From contig NZ_JXRP01000006.1 of NCBI RefSeq assembly GCF_000829435.1, positions 62,001-126,000 on the forward strand: a stretch of DNA of 64,000 nt, given 5' to 3'. How positions within the stretch are numbered: the stretch's first letter is position 1; the number at the start of each line of letters is the position of its first letter. The notes under the pieces are model-generated. The model had not been told where the DNA came from and did no database searches. It was given only the letters and a program-made list of their open reading frames with translations. This document shows, piece after piece, positions 28,249 to 35,383 of the stretch. Source of the DNA: Jeotgalibacillus soli (GTDB lineage Bacteria > Bacillota > Bacilli > Bacillales > Jeotgalibacillaceae). The position numbers and the translations under genes were made by a program.

Positions 28249-28261
28249 GGACTCATCTCCT

Positions 28262-28978
28262 TTATTGGCTATTTAACACCTCTGCGATATGCAGTACCGT
28301 TACTGGGCTTTTTTTGCGGTCGATTCGTCCTTTAATATTCATCAAACAGCCACAGTCGGCTCCGATGAGAAAATCCGCTTTTGAATCTTCTATATGAGAT
28401 ACCTTTTCATCCACCATTTGTTCAGAAATCTGTCCCATTTTTACAGAGAAGGTTCCGCCAAAGCCGCAGCAGTCCTGAGATTTATCCAAGGGAATAACCT
28501 CCAATCCTTGAACATTATTTAGAAGGGTAAAGGGCTCGCTTTTCGCTCCAAGAAGGCGAGTCATATGACAGGACGTATGGACCGTTGCTTTACCATTCAG
28601 CGTGGCCCCAAGATCCTCGCGTTTCAACACCTGTACAATAAATTGTGTGAGCTCATATGTTTTATTTGCGACAAGCTGCGCACGGTGCTGCCAGTCAGGT
28701 TCATCCTTTAAAATATGCGGATATTCCTTGAACATGGTTGCACAAGAGCCGGAGGGAGTTACAATGTATTCAGCTTGTTCAAATACGGTAATCATATGTT
28801 TCATCGCTTGTTTTGCATCCTTCACATAGCCGCTATTGTAAGCAGGCTGGCCGCAGCATATCTGGCCTTGCGGAAATTCAATCTCACAGCCTAGTTTTTC
28901 TAAAAGCTCAACCGTTGCTTTACCGACATTAGAATGGAACATATCGACTAAACATGTAGCGAACAAAGTGACTTTCAT
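28262..28978 (-). CDS. lutA: Lactate utilisation protein LutA
   Basis: 238 aa with two cysteine-rich CCG domains, [11 protein letters not shown] near residue 41 and [11 protein letters not shown] near 165, plus single conserved Cys in SGSC and GADCGCL. These bind an iron-sulfur cluster as in GlpC/HdrB proteins. First gene of lutABC, preceded by GGGGCTGAG. No lactate permease (lutP) or lutR regulator is adjacent, unlike in B. subtilis. Confidence 0.94.
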   Translation of the reverse strand: MKVTLFATCLVDMFHSNVGKATVELLEKLGCEIEFPQGQICCGQPAYNSGYVKDAKQAMKHMITVFEQAEYIVTPSGSCATMFKEYPHILKDEPDWQHRAQLVANKTYELTQFIVQVLKREDLGATLNGKATVHTSCHMTRLLGAKSEPFTLLNNVQGLEVIPLDKSQDCCGFGGTFSVKMGQISEQMVDEKVSHIEDSKADFLIGADCGCLMNIKGRIDRKKSPVTVLHIAEVLNSQ

Positions 28979-29131
28979 GATTGCTCAGCCCCTTTAGATT
29001 AATCTATTAATATTTAGCTTAGTTAGTTGCAGTATAAATGAGATTCTCTTCATTGAAAAGGCTTTCAATAGAGTGGCTGGCTAATAAAGTATTGTGGATT
29101 GAAAAAGTAGGAGATGAAAATAGGATTATTC

Positions 29132-29235
29132 GTTTTACAGGCCATGCTCTGTGATTTGCAGGCCGTCGTGTGAATTTACAGGCCGTGCTCAATGATTTGC
29201 AGGCCATCAGCCACAATTTACAGGCCATCGTCCAA
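29132..29235 (-). repeat. GGCYTGTAAAT array A (5 units)
   Basis: Five direct units of 20-21 bases, each built on ATTTRCAGGCC followed by about 10 variable bases; read on the minus strand the core is GGCCTGYAAAT. It lies between lutA and the terC terminator, in no gene. Related arrays lie at 34.5 and 55.2 kb. Confidence 0.85.
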
Positions 29236-29250
29236 TAAGCTCCCAACAAT

Positions 29251-29282
29251 AAAAAAGAAGGTCCTCAATTAAGTGGACCTTC
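29251..29282 (-). terminator. Terminator of the terC operon
   Basis: On the minus strand the stem GAAGGTCC/GGACCTTC with a 10-nt loop is followed by TTTTTTATT, a few bases after the terC stop. Confidence 0.85.
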
Positions 29283-29288
29283 CAACAG

Positions 29289-30098
29289 TTAAGGCTTTTC
29301 TTCAATAACAGGAGCTTCCATAGGCATGCATTCCTTATTTGAATCGGTTTTGTCTTTAGAAAGGAACCAACCACCAATACCGATCACAAGAAGAACGGAC
29401 CAGAAGATGATTTTCCACGTTGTTCCTTTTGCGAAGTCTTGAGAAATAATCGCTAGCTCTGGGTGAGCCATAGCATATACAGCAAGCTTTACACCTACCC
29501 AGGCAACCACAAGATAAGCGGCTGTTTCAAGTCCAGGCTTGCGATCGAGCAAAGTAACGAAATAGTTTGCAGCGAATCGCATGATCACAAGACCAATAAT
29601 ACCTCCGGCAAGAACGACTGCAAAGTGACCGCCGTCCAATCCGCCTATCGTTGGCAGGTTCGTTGTAGGAAGCATTACAGCTAACGCTACTGCAGCTAAA
29701 ATCGCATCGACAGCAAACGCAATGTCAGCTAATTCAACTTTAACGACAGTCATCCAGAAGCCAGACCCTTTTTTCTCTTTCTCCTGCTCTTTTTTCTTTA
29801 AATAGCCTTTTATTACGTGCTTTTTAAGTAAGTGGTAGGCGGCAATACCAAAAAGGTAAAGGGCACCGATCGCTTGAACCTGCCATATATGCACGAGGTA
29901 CGAAATAAGAAAGAGTGAACCGAAACGGAAAACAAACGCTCCAGCTAATCCGTAAAATAATGCTTTTTTACGTTGTTCTTCAGGTAAATGCTTTACCATT
30001 GTTGCGATTACAAGCGCATTGTCAGCAGCTAAAACTCCTTCTAGTGCAATAAGGATAAGAAGCACCCATCCATATTCCAACAGCAACGTAATTTCCAT
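29289..30098 (-). CDS. TerC family Mn2+ exporter (MeeF/MeeY type)
   Basis: 269 aa, about eight hydrophobic segments. The two acidic TerC signatures are present: EGVLAADNALVIA near residue 20 and KVELADIAFAVDAILAAVAL near 120, whose Asp residues bind the ion. B. subtilis homologues YkoY and YceF metallate or export manganese for secreted proteins, and ykoY is controlled by the same riboswitch class found upstream here, so a Mn2+ role is well supported. Second intact gene of the riboswitch operon, 13 bases after the spo0M-like gene. Confidence 0.88.
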   Translation of the reverse strand: MEITLLLEYGWVLLILIALEGVLAADNALVIATMVKHLPEEQRKKALFYGLAGAFVFRFGSLFLISYLVHIWQVQAIGALYLFGIAAYHLLKKHVIKGYLKKKEQEKEKKGSGFWMTVVKVELADIAFAVDAILAAVALAVMLPTTNLPTIGGLDGGHFAVVLAGGIIGLVIMRFAANYFVTLLDRKPGLETAAYLVVAWVGVKLAVYAMAHPELAIISQDFAKGTTWKIIFWSVLLVIGIGGWFLSKDKTDSNKECMPMEAPVIEEKP

Positions 30099-30111
30099 TT
30101 TCTATCCCCCT

Positions 30112-30510
30112 TTAAGTTTTATTTTGGATTATTTTAATATCATCATGATCTGTACGGTTCACATTTTCGTTAAAGATTAACCTAGTGTGAAATCGATACG
30201 TAATGTTCTGAGAGGTTGAAGCTAATTCTATTGGCAAAACATAAGAGAAAGGAATAACAGCTTCTTCATCTGGTTTAAGCGTTTTCGACATCAAAATCGT
30301 TGCAGCTGTTTCGATTACACGTTCCTCATTTGTATTTGTATCTTTTACCACGAGATCACATTCTAGTCGCTTTAATTTTTGCTTGCTGCGACCGCATGTA
30401 AGACGAAAGGAGCCTGTCACTTTCTCTCCTGGTGTAAATTCGTGAGAATCTAGAATGAGATCAACGTGCTTTGATCGTTTACTGAAAAGATTGTTCCACA
30501 TACTAAGCAT
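30112..30510 (-). CDS. Spo0M-like arrestin-fold protein, short form
   Basis: 132 aa. Resembles the N-terminal arrestin-like half of Spo0M: VDLILDSHEFTPGEKVTG, EEAVIPFSYVLP and TGL-like TRLIFNENVNRTDHDDIKI. Spo0M proper is about 257 aa, so the second half is absent, although the ORF ends normally and shows no frameshift. AAAGGAGG ribosome site. Sitting between a Mn2+ riboswitch and terC, it may couple manganese status to membrane or sporulation control, which is inference. Confidence 0.75.
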   Translation of the reverse strand: MLSMWNNLFSKRSKHVDLILDSHEFTPGEKVTGSFRLTCGRSKQKLKRLECDLVVKDTNTNEERVIETAATILMSKTLKPDEEAVIPFSYVLPIELASTSQNITYRFHTRLIFNENVNRTDHDDIKIIQNKT

Positions 30511-30544
30511 GAAAGATGTCCTCCTTTATAGTCTGTTATGGGTT

Positions 30545-30773
30545 TCAGGCATCAAAATCGATTGTTCGACTTGAGTGTGAACCGAGATGCTTCTTGGGGG
30601 CAAATTCGTCTCCAAGGTTATGATTGAGACCATGTAAAGATTTACGGTCACGATAAAAGTAATCAAAAGTAAAAGTTTTCGATGCAGCTAAATGTTCAAT
30701 TCGTTTTTCTTCTCCTTATTAAAAACTAATGATTTTTTTGTAGGATTGTTAGTGTTTAGATGGTTCTTCTCCT
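30545..30773 (-). pseudogene. Degenerate reading frame in the riboswitch operon leader
   Basis: Between the riboswitch terminator and the spo0M-like gene, two frames look coding: one reads EEKNHLNTNNPTKKSLVFNK and the next, after a short A run near 30705, RIEHLAASKTFTFDYFYRDR and ends SHSSRTIDFDA. One extra A joins them into about 75 codons. There is an AGGAGG at the 5' end but no start codon in this frame; a 51-codon part could begin at ATT (30700) after AAGGAG. Possibly a lost first gene of the operon. Confidence 0.4.
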
Positions 30774-30780
30774 CCTGAAG

Positions 30781-30820
30781 ACAAAATAAAAACCTTTACC
30801 AATTAATTGGTAAAGGTTTT
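30781..30820 (-). terminator. Regulated terminator of the Mn2+ riboswitch
   Basis: A perfect 32-bp palindrome (AAAACCTTTACCAATT and its complement) followed on the minus strand by TTTTTATTTT. Its 5' arm can instead pair with an upstream TTGGTAAAGGT, giving an antiterminator. Confidence 0.85.
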
Positions 30821-30836
30821 GTGGATGGATTTATAT

Positions 30837-30955
30837 CACCTTTACCAAAATGGCAAAGGTCTCGCAAGCAACAATACATGTTGCCAGTTAGGCCGGTGAT
30901 GATCCACATCACGAAATGACGACATAACTGTAAGCTACTCCCCTTTGGAGTTATA
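30837..30955 (-). promoter_or_regulatory. yybP-ykoY manganese riboswitch
   Basis: The minus strand carries the conserved blocks of this aptamer in order: AAAGGGGAGTAGC, GTCGTC, ATCACCGGC, TGGC and GCGAGACCTTTGCC. It precedes a spo0M-like/terC operon, as expected for a Mn2+-sensing switch. Three segments compete: ACCTTTGCCA (3' side of P1) can pair with TGGTAAAGGT, which can also pair with the 5' arm of the terminator. With Mn2+ stabilising P1, the antiterminator is free to form, so Mn2+ should turn the operon on. Confidence 0.9.
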
Positions 30956-31076
30956 TGCTCAATATGAGCGCTAGTCTTAACTCTTTGACTATTGAAATTA
31001 TAATATGATGATTCGAATTAAATGTCAATATTTTTTTATTGATAATTTAAAAAGAAGACTTTGTTAAACTTGCTAG

Positions 31077-31390
31077 TTGATTGCAGCACGCTGGCGCTCG
31101 CTTCCCGCGGGCGGTTCGACGCTCCTTGGCTCTATTACGGAGGCTGCTGAAAAAGTCGCATATTTTCAAACTCATAAAATCACTTCCCAAAACAACATTG
31201 ATTTTTACGATTGATTGTGGGACATAACCACCACACGTTGAAAAAAAATGTGAAGTAGAGATTAATTTTTCGTCATTTTTGAAAAACTTACTTTTTCAGT
31301 GCCCTCGCTATTGCGCCTGTAGGGTCTCCCGTTGACTCGCTTTTCTAAGCAGGAGTCTCGCGCAGCTCGCGCAGCCGTTTCAATTTACAT
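31077..31390 (-). repeat. GC-rich dispersed repeat, copy 3 (inverted and interrupted)
   Basis: The same element in opposite orientation and more diverged: left part GTTGATTGCAGCACGCTGGC to about 31139 and right part GCGCCTGTAGGGTCTCCCGT onward, ending in a degenerate inverted end near 31390. It is split by a 167-bp MITE-like insertion. Confidence 0.75.
31140..31306. mobile_element. 167-bp MITE inserted in repeat copy 3
   Basis: Ends are 17-bp imperfect inverted repeats, GAGGCTGCTGAAAAAGT and ACTTTTTCAGTGCCCTC, matching at 14 of 17 positions. They are flanked by CTATTACG and CTATTGCG, a likely 8-bp target duplication with one change. No reading frame inside. The CTGAAAAAGT ends recall IS elements common in bacilli, so it is probably mobilised by a transposase encoded elsewhere. 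Confidence 0.7.
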
Positions 31391-31430
31391 CGTGCCAAAA
31401 CCAAGCATGATCTTTGACAGAGCCAAAAAG

Positions 31431-31462
31431 AAAAAACCCTCATAGTGAAACTGAAGGTTTTT
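31431..31462 (-). terminator. Terminator of the DUF3243 gene
   Basis: On the minus strand AAAAACCTTCA pairs with TGAGGGTTTTT (one G-U) and runs into TTTTTTCTTTTT, 19 bases after the stop codon. Confidence 0.8.
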
Positions 31463-31480
31463 CCTAAAAATGACCGAACA

Positions 31481-31798
31481 TTAATTTGTTGTTTGTGCTA
31501 ATCTTACAAGAAGATGAGCCAATTGATGTCTTTGATCTTTGTCTCCGACTTTCCATAGCTCTTGAAGAAGCTTTTCTTCGCGGTTTCTCGGCTCTTCATT
31601 TTTAGCAAGGTAATCCCCTATTTTTTCAGCACCTTTGGCCAATGCTTCTTCACCTAAACCGAGCTTTTCGCCTTTGGCTACTTGGTCACCTAAGTAATTC
31701 TTAAAGCGATCAAAGTTTTGCAGAATTTCCTCTTTCTTCTCAGAATCAGCGTGAAGGATTTCTTTTTCTACTTTGTTATCTACACTGTTTTGGTTCAT
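31481..31798 (-). CDS. DUF3243 family protein
   Basis: 105 aa. The core FKNYLGDQVAKGEKLGLGEEAL ... IGDYLAKNEEPRNREEKLLQ (seen from about residue 32) matches DUF3243, the family of B. subtilis YmfJ, all-helical and of unknown function; the N-terminal 25 residues are an acidic extension. A perfect TTAGGAGGTAAT ribosome site precedes the ATG and a terminator follows, so it is monocistronic. Confidence 0.82.
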   Translation of the reverse strand: MNQNSVDNKVEKEILHADSEKKEEILQNFDRFKNYLGDQVAKGEKLGLGEEALAKGAEKIGDYLAKNEEPRNREEKLLQELWKVGDKDQRHQLAHLLVRLAQTTN

Positions 31799-31940
31799 GG
31801 TATTACCTCCTAAAATTTTTTGTTATAGTACACTTCTTCCCGATTATCTAACTTTCAAACAACTAAATGCGTTAATTCATCATGTAACGATAGGAGATTA
31901 ACATTTAGACGTTGAATTTGTAATGAAATGAGGGGATAAC

Positions 31941-32036
31941 GTGAGAACGAAACTGCCTAATAGGGAACCATCCATTGTTGAGCATGGTGAAGAAGGTTTT
32001 GCACGTTATTTTTTCGATAGCAGGAGAATAAATTGA
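31941..32036 (+). CDS. Possible 31-aa peptide
   Basis: GTG start 7 bases after GAGGGG, reading MRTKLPNREPSIVEHGEEGF and ending SRRIN, then a terminator 15 bases later. Charged and soluble, no family. The ribosome site and terminator support it; the length does not. Confidence 0.35.
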   Translation: MRTKLPNREPSIVEHGEEGFARYFFDSRRIN

Positions 32037-32050
32037 GGTAGTATACGAGA

Positions 32051-32080
32051 GAGCAGTCACTTCGGCGGCTCCTTTTTTTC
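32051..32080 (+). terminator. Rho-independent terminator
   Basis: GAGC-GTC/GGC-GCTC stem with one internal mismatch and a 5-nt loop, followed by seven T, upstream of the catalase promoter. Confidence 0.65.
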
Positions 32081-32106
32081 GTCATTTAAATAGTCCGTGA
32101 AGGGAC

Positions 32107-32136
32107 GTTTAACCTGATTTTTGATTGGACATGATT
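32107..32136 (+). promoter_or_regulatory. SigB/SigF-type promoter of the catalase gene
   Basis: GTTTAA, 14 bases, GGACAT fits the SigB consensus (GTTTAA/GGGTAT) with two mismatches, and the same bases fit SigF (GYWTA, 15 bases, GGNRANAMTW) with two. B. subtilis katX is known to be read by both factors, which supports this placement about 31-35 bases before the start. Confidence 0.6.
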
Positions 32137-32166
32137 GGAGTGTACCCGAAAAAAGGAGGGATTTAA

Positions 32167-33816
32167 TTGGATAAGAAAAAAGAAGAGCTGACAGGTACAT
32201 CTGTAGAAGGAGCAGGTGATTCACACGATCACCGTTTAGGCACCGGGGAAGCAGAGGACACCTTAACGAACCGGCAAGGGCATCCTGTAACAGATAATCA
32301 AAACATTAGAACAGTAGGGAACAGGGGTCCCGGGACATTAGAAAATTATGATTTCTTGGAGAAAATTTCACACTTTGACCGGGAGCGTATTCCTGAGCGA
32401 GTAGTGCATGCACGCGGAGCAGGTGCACATGGATATTTTGAAACGTACGGAAAAGTTGGGGATGAACCCGTCTCTAAATATACACGAGCAAAAGTATTTC
32501 AAGATGCAGGGAAACAAACGCCTGTTTTTGTACGTTTTTCGACCGTTGCAGGGGCAAAGGAGTCCCCGGAAACAGCACGGGATCCACGCGGATTTGCAGT
32601 GAAATTTTACACGGAAGACGGAAACTGGGATCTTGTCGGAAACAATCTTAAAATATTCTTTATCCGGGATCCAATCAAATTTCCTGATATGATTCATGCG
32701 TTTAAAGTCGATCCCGTTACAAATATTCAGTATCCGGAAAGAATGTTCGATTTTGTTTCTCAATCACCGGAAACACTTCATATGATTACCTTTCTCTTTT
32801 CTCCGTGGGGAATTCCGGCTAACTACCGGCAAATGCAAGGCTCAGGGGTGAATACATACAAATGGGTAAATGAGGACGGGGAAGCAGTACTGGTCAAATA
32901 CCACTGGGAGCCGTTAAGCCAAGGAATCAGAAATCTTACGCAAAAAGAAGCCCAGGAAATTCAAGGAGAAAATACGAGCCACGCTACTCAGGATTTGTAT
33001 GATGCCATTGGAAGAGGTGATTTTCCTGAATGGGAGCTTTGCATGCAAATTATGAGTGATGAGGAGCATCCTGAGCTAGATTTTGATCCACTCGATGATA
33101 CAAAGCTATGGCCGACAGATAAGTTCCCTTTCCTGCCAGTAGGAAAAATGGTGCTAAATAAAAACCCGGAAAACTTTTTTGCAGAAGTAGAGCAGGCAGC
33201 TTTTGGTACAGGTGTACTTGTAGATGGGCTTGATTTTTCTGATGATAAAATGCTTCAAGGACGCACCTTTTCTTATTCTGACACACAGCGTTACCGTGTA
33301 GGAGCGAACTATTTGCAGCTCCCGATTAACTCACCGAAAAAGCGTGTTGCAACGAATCAACGGGATGGGCAGCACGCCCATTATGTTGATACCGCACCAG
33401 GACGAAATCCGCACGTAAATTATGAGCCGTCTGTTCTTGATGGACTGAAGGAATCAAAACAGATTGGTAAAATCCACGAGCCTCATTACAATGCCAAACT
33501 AGTGCGGCAGCCAATTGATCGTTCCAATAATTATGGTCAGGTTGGTGAAACGTACCGTAATTTTGAAGAGTGGGAAAGAGAAGAGCTTATCAGTAATCTA
33601 GTGGCTGCACTTTCTGTTAGTCATGAGAAAATTCAACAGCAAATGATCGAACATTTCACAAAAGCAGACCCAGACTATGGCAAGCGACTAGCTAATGGTT
33701 TAGCAAAAGAGAAGGAAAATATGAAGGATCAGAAAAAGGGACCTAAAACAACGTATGATGCGGAAAAAGCTATGTACAGCGCTCAACGAAAAAGCCATAA
33801 GGCAGATCCATATTAA
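32167..33816 (+). CDS. katX: Clade-type monofunctional catalase, KatX-like
   Basis: 549 aa. Dismutates hydrogen peroxide in the cytoplasm or spore. Catalytic His81 ([11 protein letters not shown]), the Asn of [13 protein letters not shown] near 159, and the haem-ligand Tyr in [12 protein letters not shown] are all present. The N-terminal extension (about 35 charged residues before LTNRQGHPV) and total length match the spore/general-stress catalase KatX rather than the 483-aa KatA. TTG start 7 bases after AAAAAAGGAGGG. Monocistronic with a SigB/SigF-like promoter. Confidence 0.9.
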   Translation: MDKKKEELTGTSVEGAGDSHDHRLGTGEAEDTLTNRQGHPVTDNQNIRTVGNRGPGTLENYDFLEKISHFDRERIPERVVHARGAGAHGYFETYGKVGDEPVSKYTRAKVFQDAGKQTPVFVRFSTVAGAKESPETARDPRGFAVKFYTEDGNWDLVGNNLKIFFIRDPIKFPDMIHAFKVDPVTNIQYPERMFDFVSQSPETLHMITFLFSPWGIPANYRQMQGSGVNTYKWVNEDGEAVLVKYHWEPLSQGIRNLTQKEAQEIQGENTSHATQDLYDAIGRGDFPEWELCMQIMSDEEHPELDFDPLDDTKLWPTDKFPFLPVGKMVLNKNPENFFAEVEQAAFGTGVLVDGLDFSDDKMLQGRTFSYSDTQRYRVGANYLQLPINSPKKRVATNQRDGQHAHYVDTAPGRNPHVNYEPSVLDGLKESKQIGKIHEPHYNAKLVRQPIDRSNNYGQVGETYRNFEEWEREELISNLVAALSVSHEKIQQQMIEHFTKADPDYGKRLANGLAKEKENMKDQKKGPKTTYDAEKAMYSAQRKSHKADPY

Positions 33817-33818
33817 AA

Positions 33819-33858
33819 AAACTCCTCTCAGAATTTATTTTCTGAGAGGAGTTTTTTT
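33819..33858. terminator. Bidirectional terminator
   Basis: Long stem AAACTCCTCTCAGAA/TTCTGAGAGGAGTTT with T tracts on both sides. It ends the catalase gene on the plus strand and lies 49 bases downstream of the tRNA-like RNA on the minus strand. Confidence 0.92.
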
Positions 33859-33906
33859 AGGTTGAGTTCCGATTTTTCAATTCTAGTGCTCTCAAGCATT
33901 AATCAA

Positions 33907-34102
33907 TGCCTCTGACGGAATTCGAACCCGCACTCCTTGCGTAAGCATAGGCTTTGGGGAGAACACGCTTCCCTACGGATTTTCACCGACAGGAATTCCA
34001 CCTGTCTCAGCTTATTTGCTTTTCGGTGCTTCTGAAACCCTTGCCTTGCGACCCGTTTCTACAATGTTTTACGGCGCTCTTCCCTTCTAGAGCTACAGAG
34101 GC
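33907..34102 (-). ncRNA. tRNA-like structured RNA with a 144-nt insert in place of the anticodon arm
   Basis: Read on the minus strand: acceptor GCCTCTG (34102-34096) pairs perfectly with CAGAGGC (33914-33908), discriminator A. Bases TA then a D arm, GCTCT (34093-34089) / AGAGC (34080-34076), loop with GGG. T arm GCGGG-TTCGAAT-TCCGT (33931-33915) with the canonical loop. CCA is not encoded. Between D and T arms are 144 bases instead of about 23. They can form CCGT/ACGG, GACAGG-TGGAATT-CCTGTC, GGGA/TCCC, AAGC-CTAT-GCTT and a pseudoknot GCGT (33968-33965) with ACGC (33942-33939). No anticodon arm can be placed. A CATACTA box (34117-34111) stands at promoter distance; a terminator follows. Not tmRNA: a D stem is present and no tag frame or GGTTCGA partner ORF is seen. 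The class is unknown to me. Confidence 0.65.
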
Positions 34103-34167
34103 GTTTTAACTAGTATGATGAAAAAAAGGCAATTAGACTATATATTTGAAAATAGGGAGTGAAGAAA

Positions 34168-34232
34168 ATGAATTTATTTTTTGATATCCATTCCGGTTTA
34201 CCGAGCGAAGGTCCGGGGAGCGTGGAATCATG
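34168..34232 (+). pseudogene. N-terminal scrap of a SAM methyltransferase
   Basis: After GGGAGTGAAG the ATG opens MNLFFDIHSGLPSEGPGSVES, the typical first 21 residues of a small class I methyltransferase. The frame then runs into another gene's sequence; nothing of the SAM-binding domain remains. Confidence 0.65.
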
Positions 34233-34475
34233 GAAGTTTCCTATCAGCTATTGCCACATTGGTGGGGGCTTGGGCTTGCGACAGAAACGGTTAATCGTGT
34301 TATCGCATTTGTTTTTGAAGAAATGTATTTACCAGAGAACATTGCAGAAACGTAAGCAGCGAACAAAGCGTCCTGCTAATTGTTTGAAAAGATCGGCATG
34401 ATATAAATAGAAACACTGGAACGATTTAGAGCGGAGCAAGCGATTTATGAGATGAAATATAAGATTGATAGTTAG
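34233..34475 (+). pseudogene. GNAT acetyltransferase (RimJ-like), C-terminal fragment with stops
   Basis: Joined directly to the methyltransferase scrap. One frame reads EVSYQLLPHWWGLGLATETV, then two in-frame TAA codons inside ET*AANKASC*LFEKIGM, where family members have Gln/Lys, and further on ETLERFRAEQAIYEMKYK in a shifted frame. It has the GNAT acetyl-CoA-binding region and the last helix. The N-terminus is missing, so a deletion fused two unrelated genes before point decay. Confidence 0.7.
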
Positions 34476-34498
34476 TTGACAGGCACAATAATGGACGT

Positions 34499-34690
34499 TT
34501 GGCTTATAAATGTTTGAGGATGGCTTGTAAATTCAGGAGCACGGCCTGTAAATCATAGCTGATGGCTTGTATTTTGGGATGATGGGTTTCAGCGATGCAC
34601 GTATGCACGTAAATTATAAGCTTATGTGCATAAATCTTTGGTGAAGGCCAATAATTTCGAGTTATGCACATAAATATTGAACGAAGCTCT
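34499..34690 (+). repeat. GGCYTGTAAAT array B with a variant core
   Basis: Four units of about 21 bases (GGCTTATAAAT, GGCTTGTAAAT, GGCCTGTAAAT, GGCTTGTATTT, each with about 10 variable bases) are followed by units of similar period with another core, ATGCACRTAAAT (three occurrences). Intergenic, downstream of pseudogenes. Confidence 0.8.
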
Positions 34691-34723
34691 AAAAAAGATA
34701 AGAACACGATCGAGATGAGGCTG

Positions 34724-34994
34724 TTACTTTGCGGAAAACTGAGAAGCTTCGATAAATTCCTCCCGAGCTTCGATAAACGCTCCTAAATTTGAATAAAACC
34801 CTATCCCATTTAATATATAAACTCCTGCTCCAGTAACAACGACTCCTGTTATTAAAAGAGAAACTGAACATTTTCCAGCTCTTCATCTCAAACCCCACTA
34901 TGATGGAAATGAAGAGAGAGGATAAAATCCCAAAAAACAAAGAAGCCCGCAGATTTGTTGAGGTAATCAAATCATACCAGTTAAGAAAGTCCAT
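34724..34994 (-). pseudogene. Small two-helix membrane protein, frameshifted
   Basis: A good start (AAAGGAG, 8 bases, ATG) opens MDFLNWYDLITSTNLRASLF with a first hydrophobic helix to about residue 36. Near 34875 the frame is wrong for what follows; in the neighbouring frame it continues SLLITGVVVTGAGVYILNGI and ends IEASQFSAK. Removing one base joins both into about 89 aa with two membrane segments. Family not recognised. Confidence 0.6.
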
Positions 34995-35099
34995 GCCAAC
35001 AACTCCTTTACAAATATTGTAATTCAAATTTCCAGCACTCTTTTACATTTTATATTTGCTTTATAATTTATCCGATATTTACAAATATTTTCCAATAGT

Positions 35100-35125
35100 T
35101 GAAACTTTTTTTCGAAAAAGACGTA
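35100..35125 (+). promoter_or_regulatory. SigW-type ECF promoter
   Basis: TGAAAC, exactly 16 bases, CGTA: a perfect match to the B. subtilis SigW consensus. It is 44 bases before the start of the PspC gene, and in B. subtilis the PspC-containing yvl operon belongs to the SigW envelope-stress regulon. Confidence 0.75.
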
Positions 35126-35168
35126 GATAAAGTAAGAATTAGTACGAACAGAAATGGAGGGCATAGTA

Positions 35169-35357
35169 TTGGCAAAAAGATTATATAAAGATCCGAATGA
35201 CAAGATGATCGACGGTGTTTGTTCGGGGATTGCAGAATATTTTAATGTGGATGTAGCAATTGTACGTGTAATATTTGTCTTAACGGCATTTTTGGGAGGG
35301 CCGGGGATCATCGTGTATATTGCTTTGCTGATCGCGATGAAAAACCCTCCTGAATAG
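35169..35357 (+). CDS. PspC domain protein
   Basis: 62 aa. The PspC signature is complete: LYKDPNDKMIDGVCSGIAEY, then FNVDVAIVRVIFVL and one long hydrophobic segment (residues about 32-58). Small PspC proteins sit in the membrane and take part in envelope-stress responses. TTG start, 8 bases after GGAGGG; an upstream ATG overlaps that site. Driven by a SigW-type promoter; a broken membrane gene follows 26 bases later. Confidence 0.88.
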   Translation: MAKRLYKDPNDKMIDGVCSGIAEYFNVDVAIVRVIFVLTAFLGGPGIIVYIALLIAMKNPPE

Positions 35358-35383
35358 GAGTAGCGTAGGTTAGAAGGAGAAAA

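Noticed and set aside
29132-29235. CRISPR array
   Set aside because: Repeat core is only 11 bases and degenerate, spacers about 10 bases, and no cas genes are present.
33907-34102. tmRNA (ssrA) or group I intron-containing tRNA
   Set aside because: A full D stem is present, no tag-encoding frame is seen, the size is too small, and intron core elements (P, Q, R, S) are not found.
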